Source: Beta vulgaris subsp. vulgaris
Lineage: Eukaryota; Streptophyta; Magnoliopsida; Caryophyllales; Amaranthaceae
NCBI RefSeq assembly: GCF_026745355.1
Contig: NC_079205.1
Coordinates: 46,822,027 to 46,886,026, forward strand
Reading direction: 5' to 3'
Length of the DNA stretch: 64,000 bases
In this document: positions 14,539 to 24,602 of the stretch, one piece after another
Position numbering within the stretch: position 1 is the stretch's first letter
Layout: each line of letters starts with the position of its first letter
Notes under the pieces: generated by a model
The model's input: only the letters and a program-made list of their open reading frames with translations
Databases searched by the model: none
Told to the model about the DNA's origin: nothing
Position numbers and translations under genes: made by a program

Positions 14539-15482
14539 TGTTGGATTATGCTCCAAAATTAGTCAAATAGTTTTCCTAATAGTTAGGATTAGTTGATAAT
14601 AATTAATTAGTGGGCTAACAAGTAGTGGTCTACATAATGGTCTATTTAGTGGGATAAAAGTAGTGGGTTGAGTAGTGGACATGTTATTAGTAGTGTTTTG
14701 TAAGCCTATAAAAGGCACTCATTATATTGAGATTAATTGAGCAAGTTTAATGCAAAACTTCTCCATATATTATTTATTCCTCTCTACTCAAAAAACTATC
14801 ATGGTATCAAGAGCTTTAGGTTAGATCCTTGGAGGCCAAAAAAAAAAAAGAGAGAGAGGAAGTAAGAAGTAAGCCATTGCAGGCCATCTTCTGTTTTATG
14901 AGTGAAAAAAATATGGGGCAAACCACCATGGCAAGAGTGGTTGAAAAGAAAAATATTTGTGATTATATGCAAAGTGGTGAAGAGAAGTGCTTCACAAAGT
15001 CGTGGTGGAGAGAAGTGCTTCACAAGGTCGTGCGGAGAGATGTGCTCCGAAAATGTGACGTTGGTAATGAGAAGTGCATTACATTAGGAAGAGAAGTGCT
15101 TCCATGTTAATGGAGAGAAGTCCACGAAGATTAAAAAAATGAAGGTCCATATATCATACGGGAAGAATTACGAACAAGCAAGATTGTGACACAATGTTTA
15201 ATATTGGCTCTTAGAAATTTTGGAGCAAGGGGGTGTGTTGGATTATGCTCCAAAATTTAATAGTTAGGATTAGTTGATAATAATTAATTAGTGGGCAAAC
15301 AAGTAGTGGTCTACATAATGGTCTATTTAGTGGGATAAAAGTAGTGGGTTGAGTAGTGGACATGTTATTAGTAGTGTTTTGTAAGCCTATAAAAGGCACT
15401 CATTATATTGAGATTAATTGAGCAAGTTTAATGCAAAACTTCTCCATATATTATTTATTCCTCTCTACTCTAAAAACTATCA
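14539..15482 (+). mobile_element. TRIM (miniature LTR retrotransposon) in the module 1 intron
   Basis: LTRs at 14539-14801 and 15236-15482 both begin TGTTGGATTATGCTCC and end ACTATCA. The target duplication is TTTCT (14534-14538 and 15483-15487). A primer-binding site TGGTATCAAGAGC follows the 5' LTR, and a polypurine tract GAGCAAGGGGGTG precedes the 3' LTR. The 434-bp interior has no gag or pol. It carries several degenerate copies of GAGAAGTGCTTCAC. A related lone LTR lies at 44426-44715. Confidence 0.9.
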
Positions 15483-15739
15483 TTTCTTTCTTACTTTTAG
15501 TTATTTCTATGAAATCTTTATTGCATAAACCTCTCAATTTACTTCATCTTTTCTTACTTTATCAAAAAGCAAAAGTCTAGAAAGATATACAGAAAGTAAT
15601 ATATTCATTATAATTTCCTCCTGATATAGTGAACAAAAGGAAACAGATGCATGAAGTACTAATGAGTTGCACGCTTTGTGAAAATTTCAGATTGTTTGAA
15701 ATCCTTTCTTTTCTGATTCTTAGTTGCATGCGTCAACAG

Positions 15740-16230
15740 ATAGTCTAACTAAAGATGTGATGCTGACATTGCTGAACATAACCAAAGCTGATGTACTACA
15801 TATGCGTGACGTTGACGGCTTAACTCCAACCTTAAGAGCTGCACAATGCGGAAAGCTTGAGCTACTTAGCTTGATTTCTTGTTATTTCCCTTCATTGATA
15901 CTAGATTGTGATCATAAGGGTAGAACAATTCTGCACCTTCTTAGGACATCAACTATAACACTCGACAATAATTCAGGCTCAGAAACTTTGTGGACATACT
16001 TTACCGGCTTACAGGCATTTGGTAGTCTCATATTCATACAAGATCATGATGGAAATACACCATTACATCTTGCCATCATCCTTCGTGACTTCGATATTGC
16101 AGATAATCTCTTCAAGTATTATGCCAAAATAAATTCAAACACAAGGAAGGAGTTTGTGAATATTAAGAATAATGATGGAAAGTCGATTATAGACTTGATA
16201 GTTGGTGGATCAGACATTCCTTCATACCTG
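15740..16230 (+). CDS. ACD6-like ankyrin exon, module 1 second exon
   Basis: The exon follows the acceptor GCGTCAACAG and enters in phase 1, so the split codon joins 14440 to 15740. It encodes DSLTKDVMLTLLNITKADVL, then ankyrin repeats at MRDVDGLTPTLRAAQCG, HKGRTILHLLR, HDGNTPLHLAI and NDGKSIIDLIV. It ends SYL|GTATGT in phase 0. The next exon in an intact family gene is the PGG membrane exon. Here the next exon, 141 nt on, is a second ankyrin module. Confidence 0.8.
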
Positions 16231-16371
16231 GTATGTATTAGCGATTCAGTTCTTTTCCTTTTACTGGTACTTGTAAGCCTTGCCCTTTCTCTCTTGTGCC
16301 AGTTGGTGTATGTATTAGAATTCTTGGAGTTGTCTCTCCCTATCTACCAACATTTTGATTTACATGTGCAG
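16231..16371 (+). other. 141-nt in-frame open intron between ankyrin modules 1 and 2
   Basis: The interval begins GTATGT and ends TGTGCAG, both matched in the other modules, and is exactly 47 codons long without a stop. If retained, it would add a strongly hydrophobic stretch (LFLLLVLVSLALSLLCQLV) between the two ankyrin blocks. The length leaves no room for a PGG exon, a terminator and a promoter, so modules 1 and 2 are probably one transcription unit. Confidence 0.65.
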
Positions 16372-16969
16372 TTGACATTGATTGCACAACCTGCTAAGGG
16401 AAGATTAATGGACAATGACCTCTATAACGCGGCTTTATATGGAGATACAAGATTGTTTGAGCGACGACGACAAGAATCTAAAGAGGCTAGTGAAATTCAA
16501 TCTATTGATCATTCTAATAATTCTTATGAATACGATGATGATTATTTTCTTAGTCAAGCTAATGATGGAAGTAACATAATTCACATAGCACTCCAACTTG
16601 ATCATAAGGAGTTCATTGTGGAAGGTTTAAAACACTTTTGGGATCTTATTTACCATAAAGATTTCAAAGGAGATACTCCATTACATGTTGCTGCTAGACT
16701 TCAAACTGCTACAGCTTTAGAATTCTTGAAATCCTCTATGACCACATGGTGTGAAAGTGATATAAGTTTCAAAACTGATCATTTTTCACCATGGAAAATG
16801 AAAAATTCTAAAGGGAATACATTCTTGCATGAAGCTGCATCAACCAGTAACTATGAGGCTCTATATTTCGCAACAAAAATAGATTATGTAAGCTCTGAAG
16901 CATTGTCAGATATGAATGATAATGGTGAGACTGTTCTTCACGTGATAGCAAGATATGCCAACTTCGAAG
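16372..16969 (+). CDS. ACD6-like ankyrin exon, module 2 first exon
   Basis: Close copy of 13840-14440: LTLIAQPAKGRLMDNDLYNAAL, then ankyrin repeats at DGSNIIHIALQLD, KGDTPLHVAARLQ, KGNTFLHEAAS and NGETVLHVIARYANF. The exon starts with TTG where module 1 has ATG, which favours its use as an internal exon. An internal ATG is available at the MDNDLYN position. The donor is AACTTCGAAG|GTGAAT, phase 1. The copy is recent enough for most codons to match module 1. Confidence 0.8.
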
Positions 16970-17297
16970 GTGAATTCTTTCCCTTTGGTCATTTATTAGT
17001 GTGTTTGATTATGCACTTTGAATTTATGCTTCATTTTGCTTTTCCTGTTGTTCTTTTAGACTCTTTAAGAAAATTTGAATTATTCCAATGGAATCTTCTT
17101 TGCCAAAACTTCTTAATTTTACTAAGTATTTTTCTGAATTTTATTGAAAAGCAAGAGTTTAGTAAGATGTACATATAGTGATTGTGAATATTTCAGATTT
17201 CTTCCTAAAATATGGAACAAAAAGAAACAGATGATTGTGAATATTTCAGATTCTTTGAGATCCTTTTTCTTTCTGATTCTCTTGAATGCGTGAACAG

Positions 17298-17791
17298 GTA
17301 GTTTATCAAAAAATGTGATGCTTAGATTGCTGAACATAAGCAAAATTGATGTACTACATATGCGTGATGTTGACGGCTTAACTCCTACCTTAAGAGCAGC
17401 ACAATGTGGAAAGCTTGAGCTACTTAGCTTGATCTCTCATTATTTTCCTTCATTGATACAAAATTGTAATCATAAGGGTCGAACAATTCTGCACCTTCTT
17501 AGGACTTCAACCATTACAACCAACAATAATTTAGAAGGCTCAACAACTTCTTGGGCATACTTTACCGTCTTACATGGACTTGGCAGTCTCATATTCTCAC
17601 AAGACCATGATGGAAATACGCCATTACATCTTGCTATCATTGTCCGTGACTTTGAGATTGCACACGATCTCTTCAAGTGGTATGCCCAGATAACTTCAAT
17701 CTCGTGGAAGGAGTATGCGAATATTAAGAATAATGATGGAAAGTCGGTTGTCGACTTGATAGTTCACGGATCAAACATTCCTCTATACCTG
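17298..17791 (+). CDS. ACD6-like ankyrin exon, module 2 second exon
   Basis: Copy of 15740-16230 after the acceptor GCGTGAACAG, starting in phase 1. It encodes SLSKNVMLRLLNISKIDVLH and ankyrin repeats at MRDVDGLTPTLRAAQCG, HKGRTILHLLR, HDGNTPLHLAI and NDGKSVVDLIV. The donor CTATACCTG|GTATGT leaves phase 0. No PGG exon follows before the Mutator-like element at 17914. The downstream part has therefore been lost, or is reached over a very long intron. Confidence 0.8.
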
Positions 17792-17913
17792 GTATGTATC
17801 AGTGATTCAACCTTCATTTCCTTTTACTTGTTAGCTTTCCCCTTTCTATTTTGTGCTAGTTCATCCTTTCTATGATAATTGCAAAAAAAAAATTCGACTC
17901 ATGATAAAGTAAC

Positions 17914-18944
17914 GTGAAATTTGCCAAAAAGACCTTTTACAAATCACGTTTTGCGAGAAACAACCTTTTAAATTTTTTTGACAACTTAAAACTTTTGATG
18001 TAAGTTTTTTTTGTGAGAAACAACCTTGGTCTATTGTTTGATGTTGACTAGCCGGATTCCAGCGTTGACTCGTATTTTGCTTAATTTCAACCTTTTCTCT
18101 CCATTCCCCCCTACGTTACCCATCACCACCACCCTCCATCATCTTTAATCCTCGCACCACCATCGAAACCAGCCACTAGTCATGCTTCACCATGCCCAGC
18201 GACAACCACCACCAGTCCATCCAGAAAACACCAAAACCCAAAAAACTAATGACACCACAAGCACCATTCGAACCCTAAATAAATTAATCACCATAAAAGC
18301 AGCGCAACCACCATTTGAACCCTAAAACATACCACAACACCACCATCAAATTCAAACCCATAATTTGAATCGCCACCAACATCAAATTCAAACCAAAACC
18401 ACCCAAAATTCGCCACCACCACCAAGTGAAATGATCGTGAAGAAGGAGAGAAAGATATAGTGGGTATGGGTTTCGATATTGATGGTGGTGCTATATGGTT
18501 GATGGTCGTTGGTTTGGGGGATTGATGAAGAGATAGATAGTGGTCGGTAGGTTTTGATGTTGGTGGTGGTGATGTGGTTGACGTTGGTTAGTTTGGGATT
18601 TGGTGAAGAAAGAAAGAGATTGTGTGTAGGGTTGTTTAGGTAGGTGGGGGTGGTTTCGGGGTGGGGGAGGGGTGGGGCTAGGGATGGGCTAGAGTGGTTT
18701 AAGTATCTAGGTAGGGGTGGGGAGGAGGGGAATGACTTAAATTAAGCAAAACAGGAGTCATGAGCAAGTCACACGCTTCACTTAAGTGAGTCGACGCAGA
18801 TTCTGACTGGTCAACATTGGAAAATAGTCCAGGGTTTCTCACAAGCGAATTACATTTAAGGTTTTATGTTGTCAAAAAAAACTCTTAAAAGGTATTGTTT
18901 TCCTTAAAATGTGATATATAAAAGGTTTGTCTGACAAACTTCGC
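17914..18944. mobile_element. Mutator-like non-autonomous element with about 200-bp inverted ends
   Basis: The terminal arms (about 17914-18110 and 18720-18944) are imperfect inverted repeats starting GTGAAATTTGCC and ending CAAACTTCGC. A 9-bp target duplication TAAAGTAAC / TAAAGTAAT (17905-17913, 18945-18953) differs at one base, typical of Mutator-like elements. The middle is rich in CACCACCAC on the left and GGTGGTGG/GGGG on the right. There is no transposase. Confidence 0.8.
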
Positions 18945-19147
18945 TAAAGTAATTGAAACAGTTGTTTCATCAGAATAAAACTAGAATTAATAGTTCACCT
19001 TTTTTTTTTACCTCTAAAAACCTAATGCCAAAAAATTTGGTAAATAAATTATGAGATGGAGTATGTGTAAAGAGAAAAGTGGTTAGGGTCATCTTATGAA
19101 AATAAAATGAAGGTTAGAAGTTGCATATATTTATAAGTGTAGGAAGT

Positions 19148-19890
19148 TGATAGGAGGAGGACAGTTTAGCCCACCTACAAGCTATGAAGTTCTATCTTAA
19201 AACCAATTGGTGATAGGAGGAGTAACTCCTAATCTTATAAAGTGGTTTACTCTCTCATCTTTCTCCAATGTGGGACACTCACAAGTGGGCATTTAATGGG
19301 TTTCAACGCACGTCCTCACTTGTGAGTGTCTTTAGAATTTAGAGCTAACTAGAAAGGTAATCAGAAATAATCCTCTTAAGGGATGGACATCATGTCGAGG
19401 TAAACCCTTACCTAGTTGCTTGATTAGAGGCCTAGTTTAGAAGAGACCCACAACCCGGGCTCTGATACCATGTTAATGGACCAACTCAACCAAAAGCTTA
19501 AGCTGATGGTTGAGGCCCCAAGAATATATTCATACTCTATGATGCCCCCTCACGCAAGAGCCATTTGGGCTTCAAGTGCGGATACAGCACAAGCCTCCCT
19601 CATACCTGGCACTAAATATTCCACTGAGAAAGAAGGGGTGGACGAGATTCGAACACGTGACCTTTTTGTCACGATGGCTCTGATACCATGTTAAATTTCA
19701 GATTATATAAAAATGGGCCCGGGTAACCCAATAAGGAGGAGGAGAGTTTAGCCCACTTACAAGCTATGAGGTTCCATCCTAAAACCAATTGGTGATAGGA
19801 GGAGTAACTCTTAATCTTATAAAGTGGTTTATTTTCTCATCTTTCTCCAATGTGAGACATTCACAAGTGGGCATTTAATGGGTTTCAACA
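19148..19890 (-). mobile_element. Small LTR element (TRIM-like), - strand, with primer-binding site
   Basis: The 5' LTR is 19689-19890 (on the - strand it starts TGTTGAAACCCATTAAATG and ends TTTAACA). It is followed directly by the primer-binding site TGGTATCAGAGCC. The matching 3' LTR is at about 19148-19310 and is truncated at its far end. The interior of about 380 bp includes a unit (19470-19688) that itself begins after a second GGGCTCTGATACCATG. The same unit is present at 1237-1560 and 56268-56570. No protein is encoded. Confidence 0.75.
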
Positions 19891-19995
19891 GAAGTACCTA
19901 ATAATCTTCAGTAAAAAAGAAAGATGAGCGCACGTTAAGCTACTGCTCTCTCTCGCATAGCACGTTAAGGCAATTTGTTGAAACTGCCCGTAGCC

Positions 19996-21251
19996 ATGAC
20001 AAGGGGAAGAGGAGCTACAAAGAGTGCTCAGAAAGGTAAGGGGAAGAACCAAGGGCCGTCATCGTCGCCGGTGAGGAAGACTAAGAGTGTTGATGAAGTT
20101 ATGGGTATTATCCCGCCTTTGAAGGTGCCTAGTCCGATAAAAGAGATTGCAGAAAATGAGGAGGTAAATGAAGTAGATGATGTCGATAAAGTAACAAAGG
20201 GCATTTCGCCGGTGAATCTGGTGGATTGTATTCAAAAATCAATTGAAAAGGAAACTTTATCTGGTTCGCTTAATGTGATGCAAAGTGGTGACAAGGATAA
20301 TAGGCAGGCAAGGAGGTTATAATGGGCTTGACGAAACTAAGAAAGCTCAATCGAAGAAGAGGGTAAGTGATTCTAAATCTGTTGTTATGATTGAATCTGA
20401 TGACGTACAAGATGAAATTGATTACTGGTCCTCTGCAGTCGTATGCTATGTCGTAGGTGCTAACCCACCTTTTCCTGTTATGGAGGGTTTTTTTAATCGT
20501 GTTTGGGGTAAACTAGGCATTGACACAATTGCTGGTATTGGAAGAGGGATGTTCATTTTTAGGTTTACCTCAATGGAATCATGTTTGAAAGCTAATAGTG
20601 ATGGGTTTTAATTTTTTGATCAAAAACCTCTAATATCGCGCCTATGGAATCCTGACATGAATATGGACAAAAGACAATGTGCAACAAGTTCCTATTTGGG
20701 TGAAGTTTCCTGGACTTCCACTCAAATATTGGGGTGAGAAGAGTCTATTTAAGATAGCTGGAATTATTGGGAAAACGATTAAGATGGATCAAGCTACAAA
20801 GGGGAAGTAGAAATTGCTTTTTGCTAAAGTCTTGGTGGAGGTTGGATTGAAGCAAGACCTTCCTGAAACGATTGAATTCTGCATTGCATATGGCAATAAA
20901 GTGCAACATAAGGTTGAATATGAGTGGAGACCTATACAATGCACTAAATGCCAAGGGTTTGGGCATGAGGGAGGAAACTGTAAAAGGAATGTGGGGAAGC
21001 AGGTATGAGTTCCTAAGAGGAAGGCTCTAGTGGATAATGAGGGGTTTCAAATGGTAGGGAAGCCAAAGAGCAATGCTGGTCCTGGCCCTGGAGTCATCAC
21101 TGAACATAACTCATTTGATGCATTGTTGGCAGAGGTTGATGTGAATGCAATTGAGGTTCTGAGTGGCTGTAATGATGAACAAGGGATGCTGCAGCCTGAT
21201 ACATTGGTGGATAAAGGGCAGGAGGTGATTCCTCCTACTCTTGATGGATAA
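19996..21251 (+). pseudogene. LINE ORF1, nucleic-acid binding protein
   Basis: It starts MTRGRGATKSAQKGKGK, a basic N-terminus, and continues in shifted frames through YVVGANPPFPVMEGFFNRVWG, typical of plant LINE ORF1 (DUF4283 region). The zinc knuckle CTKCQGFGHEGGNC (CX2CX4HX4C) is at about 20940-20982. Frames change near 20330 and 20610 and stops follow. The product would coat LINE RNA. Confidence 0.75.
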
Positions 21252-22025
21252 TGTTCTGACATGGAACATAAGGGGCCTAAACAGAAAGACAAAACAGACT
21301 AAGGTAAGTAAATTCATTAACTTACATAATGTGAAGCTGTTTAGCGTAGTTAAGCTGCCAAAGCAAGGTCAGTTTTATCTAAAGTTGTGTCCTAGCTGGT
21401 GCTTTTCTCATAATTTTGGGTGTCATAGCAATGGAAGGATTATTCTAGGGTGGTTTCCTAGGTCAGTTAATGTTGATATTTGTATGGTGAATAGTCAATA
21501 CATTCATTATATGGTTGAACCTCGAGTTGGGGGTGGTAGGTTTGCTTGTACCTTCATATATATGGCTTTAATGATTGCCATAGTAGAACTAAACTGTGGA
21601 CTTGTTTGAAGACCATAGCTAGGAACAATGTGCTTCCTTGACTATTAATGGGTGATTTTAATGCTGTGAGTAGCTATGAAGATAGAATTGGTGCCCCAGT
21701 GAGAGCAAGTGAAACAAGTCCCTTGATAGATTGTATGCAAACTTGCCAACTTACTGATGTGAAGACAACTGGAAGGTATTACACTTGGTGTAATAAGCAG
21801 GATGGAGATCAGAGGGTTTATTCTCGAATTGATAAAGCCCTTGCTAATCCTAAATGGATTGATGTTTCTGACTTAGTTGAGGTGCACATAATGCCTGAGG
21901 GTAATTTTGACCATACACCTTTACTAATGTGTGTGTATCCAGGGTGTCAACTCAAAAAGCCTTTTCGTTTTCATAATATGTGGTGTCTTCATGATAAGGT
22001 GTTGGAGGTTGTCAGGAGGGAATAA
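21241..22025 (+). pseudogene. LINE endonuclease (exonuclease-endonuclease-phosphatase fold)
   Basis: It starts VLTWNIRGLNRKTKQTKV, the usual beginning of the plant LINE endonuclease (W-N-x-R-G-L). It continues to MGDFNAVSSYEDRIGAPV (G-D-F-N box), FTWCNKQ-like YYTWCNKQDGD and RIDKALANPKW, and ends near FDHTPLLM (the S-D-H box, here F-D-H). A stop divides it at about 21610. The enzyme would nick target DNA to prime reverse transcription. Confidence 0.75.
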
Positions 22026-22256
22026 TGTAGGAGTTTGCAGGGGTGTGCTATGTATAAAGTTTGCAAAAAACTCAAAATGGTGAAGACTGCTCTGAAATCC
22101 TTAAATAAGGAAGGTTTTGGTGATGTTGAAGCAAATGTGGTAAAGGCTAGAGGTAACCTTATGAGAGTGCAAACTGAACTTCATGTAAATTTAACAGATC
22201 ATGCTTTGATCAGGGCTGAGAAGTAGGCTACTAAAGAGCTGTATAGAGCAAACAAA

Positions 22257-24130
22257 ATGTTGAATAGCTTTTTGCAACAAGAGGCTAAATTGTCTTGGCT
22301 GAAAGATGGTTATGAAAACTCAAAGGTGTTTTATCAGGCTCTCAAGGCTAGGAGATGTCAGAATAGAGTGAATGCTATTCAGAATAGTGATGGAGTTTGG
22401 GTAAATCAGAGAGCAAAAGTAGATGATGCTTTTGTGAACTATTATAAGCAGCAGTTCTCTTGCACATAACAAAGACAACATGTTCTTGAAACTTTAGTAA
22501 ATAGGAAAAATTGACAATAGAGGTCTGAACTTTGGTTGATAATTTTTAAAAGGTCTGAACTATTGATTAACCTGTGTAGGTCCCAACTTTAGGGGGTCTT
22601 AACTTTTAGCGGGCCTTAGTGACTTAAAACTGGCTTAATAGGTCATCACTTGTAAAACTTGGGTCACATCAGAAGGGTTAATTGAGGGAGGGATGTAGGA
22701 ACTAGGTGAGATTTAAAAAAAAATCTTCAGTTTTAAGTCGTCGAGGCCCGCTAAAAGTTAAGATCCCCTAAAGTTGGGACCTACACAGGTTAATCAATAG
22801 TTCAGACCTTTTAAAAATTATCACCCAAAGTTCAGACCTCTATTGTCAATTTTTCCTAGTAAATAAGGGTAAAAAGTTAACTGAGCATCACCTGAGTATT
22901 GTGCAGAAAGAATACACCAAGGAATATGTAAAGAGGGTAATGTTTAGTATACCAGATACCAAAGCCCCTGGAATTGATGGATTCAACAGCTGTTTTTATA
23001 AACTTTGCTGGGACATTATCGGTGATGAGATAAGTGAGGCAATTATGCATTTCTTCAGAACTGGGAAGCTATTAAAGGAAATTAATGTCACAACTTTAAC
23101 ATTAATTCCAAAGGTGAAATGCCCTGAGAATGTGACTGAATTCAGGCCCATTGCCTGCTGTTCAATGCTATATAAGTGCATCACTAAGTTGATTAGTGAG
23201 AGATTGAATATGATCTTGCCTGATATTGTCTTTGATAGCCAAGGAGCTTTTGTTTCTGGAAGAAGCATTCTGCATAATTAATTTGCCAAGATCTAGTGAA
23301 ATGTTACCAAAGGAAAGCTACAAGAGCAAGCTGCATGATGAAACTTGAATTGAAGAAAGCATATGACACCATCAACTGAAAGTTCTTACAACAAATGCTT
23401 GAAGGTGTTGGGTTCCCTAGGAGGTTCATCAGTTTGATAATGGTGTGTGTGCAAACACCAATGTTTTCTATTATGCTGAATGGTGTTCCTACATGGTTTT
23501 TTTGGAGCCCAGAGAGGGTTGAGGCAGGGAGACCCCATGTCTCCTCTACTCTTTGCTCTCTGTATGAACTATCTTGACAGAAGTTTGACCTACATAGGTG
23601 ACATGGAGGGGTTTAATTTTTACTCCCAATGCAACAGATTGAAGCTCATCTACTTATGTTTTGCATGATTTGTTACTGTATGTTCTGCCATGGGGACTTT
23701 AAATCTATATACATTATGCTTTAAGGTTTTCAGATGTTTTCTAATGCATCTGGGCTTGATGTAAATGTTAATAAGTCTGAAGCTTATTTTGCTGGCTTGC
23801 AAGAAGAAATTATTCAGAGAGTCACTGATGTTAGTGGGTTTAAAAGAGGCTCACTCCCTTTTAGATATCTTGGGGTTCCAATATCCACAAGAAAGTTGAA
23901 AGCTCATGACTGTTAAGGACTCATTGACAAAATGGTGAATAGTATTAAAAAACAATACAAGGCACTGCAAGGTGTAGAGGCTCATAGCCAGTGGAGTAAG
24001 TATGTATGGTGCAAATACTCACAACCAAAGCACAAAATGATTCTTTGGCTGGCTCTTCAGGACAAACTTAAATCAAGACAAAGGCTGAAGAATATGAATA
24101 TCTGTATAGATGACTCTTGCACTCTCTACT
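22257..24130 (+). pseudogene. LINE reverse transcriptase, broken
   Basis: Pieces in order: WLKDGYENSKVFYQALKARR (22257-22469); then, after the MITE, DTKAPGIDGFNSCFYK, LTLIPKVKCPENVTEFRPIA and FVSGRSILHN (22901-23281); a KKAYDTI block; [19 protein letters not shown] (about 23520); and a degraded FADD box. At about 23660 the sequence reads CFA followed by a stop, so the catalytic FADD motif was lost by a small deletion. The end carries HKMILWLALQDKLKSRQRL, typical of the zinc-binding region after plant LINE reverse transcriptases. Confidence 0.75.
22504..22856. mobile_element. Mutator-type MITE inside the LINE
   Basis: The 353-bp element has long, near-perfect inverted arms starting GGAAAAATTGACAATAGAGG. 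It is flanked by the perfect 9-bp duplication TAGTAAATA (22495-22503 and 22857-22865). Its middle holds only a short spacer. It interrupts the reverse transcriptase gene, so it is younger than the LINE copy. Confidence 0.9.
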
Positions 24131-24602
24131 AGCAACATATTGAAACTGTACAACACTTGATGTTTGAGTGTGAGTTTAGTGCTCAATGTATCACTAGAGT
24201 GATGAATTGGCTCAATGTCATCTGGGGTGGAAGAAGCTTATTGCAGCCGTGTAGATGACTCAAAGACAGGTATATAAAGGCTCGAGACTCAGAAGGATAA
24301 TGGTGATTATGGTTGCCATTGCTGCCACTGTGTACATGGTCTGGAACACTCAACTTACTGGGATCAAATTATGACAGTTGATAGAACAGTTAATGGTATT
24401 CAATATATGATCAAACATATAATTGTACAAGTCTTGAGTATGAAAGTTAAAGATAGAGACGAACAATGGATTGAAGGATTGTAAGTGCTGGGTGTATCCA
24501 GTTGTTTTGTGGTTGTGGGGTTGTTAATCCCTAGCTTCCTTTAGGTTGTTATGTTTCTTGGGCTTTAATATAATTACTTACTTACCCAAAAAAAAATCTT
24601 CA

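Larger units (their letters stand above)
19914..24594 (+). mobile_element. LINE (non-LTR retrotransposon), dead copy
   Basis: The order is an ORF1 gag-like region with a zinc knuckle, an endonuclease, a reverse transcriptase, and a C-terminal zinc-binding region, ending in a short A tract at 24588-24596. A candidate target duplication AATCTTCA flanks it (19903-19910 and 24595-24602). Many stops and frameshifts are present, and a 353-bp MITE is inserted at 22504. The element begins just beside the end of the small LTR element at 19890. Confidence 0.8.

Noticed and set aside
14829..15110. Open frames inside the TRIM
   Set aside because: Encoded by the repeated GAGAAGTGCTTCAC interior; no gag or pol motif, and the TRIM class is non-coding.
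19620..19690. Possible tRNA gene (GATTCGAAC and GATACCATG blocks)
   Set aside because: No cloverleaf or anticodon arm could be built; the position next to LTR starts fits a primer-binding site instead.
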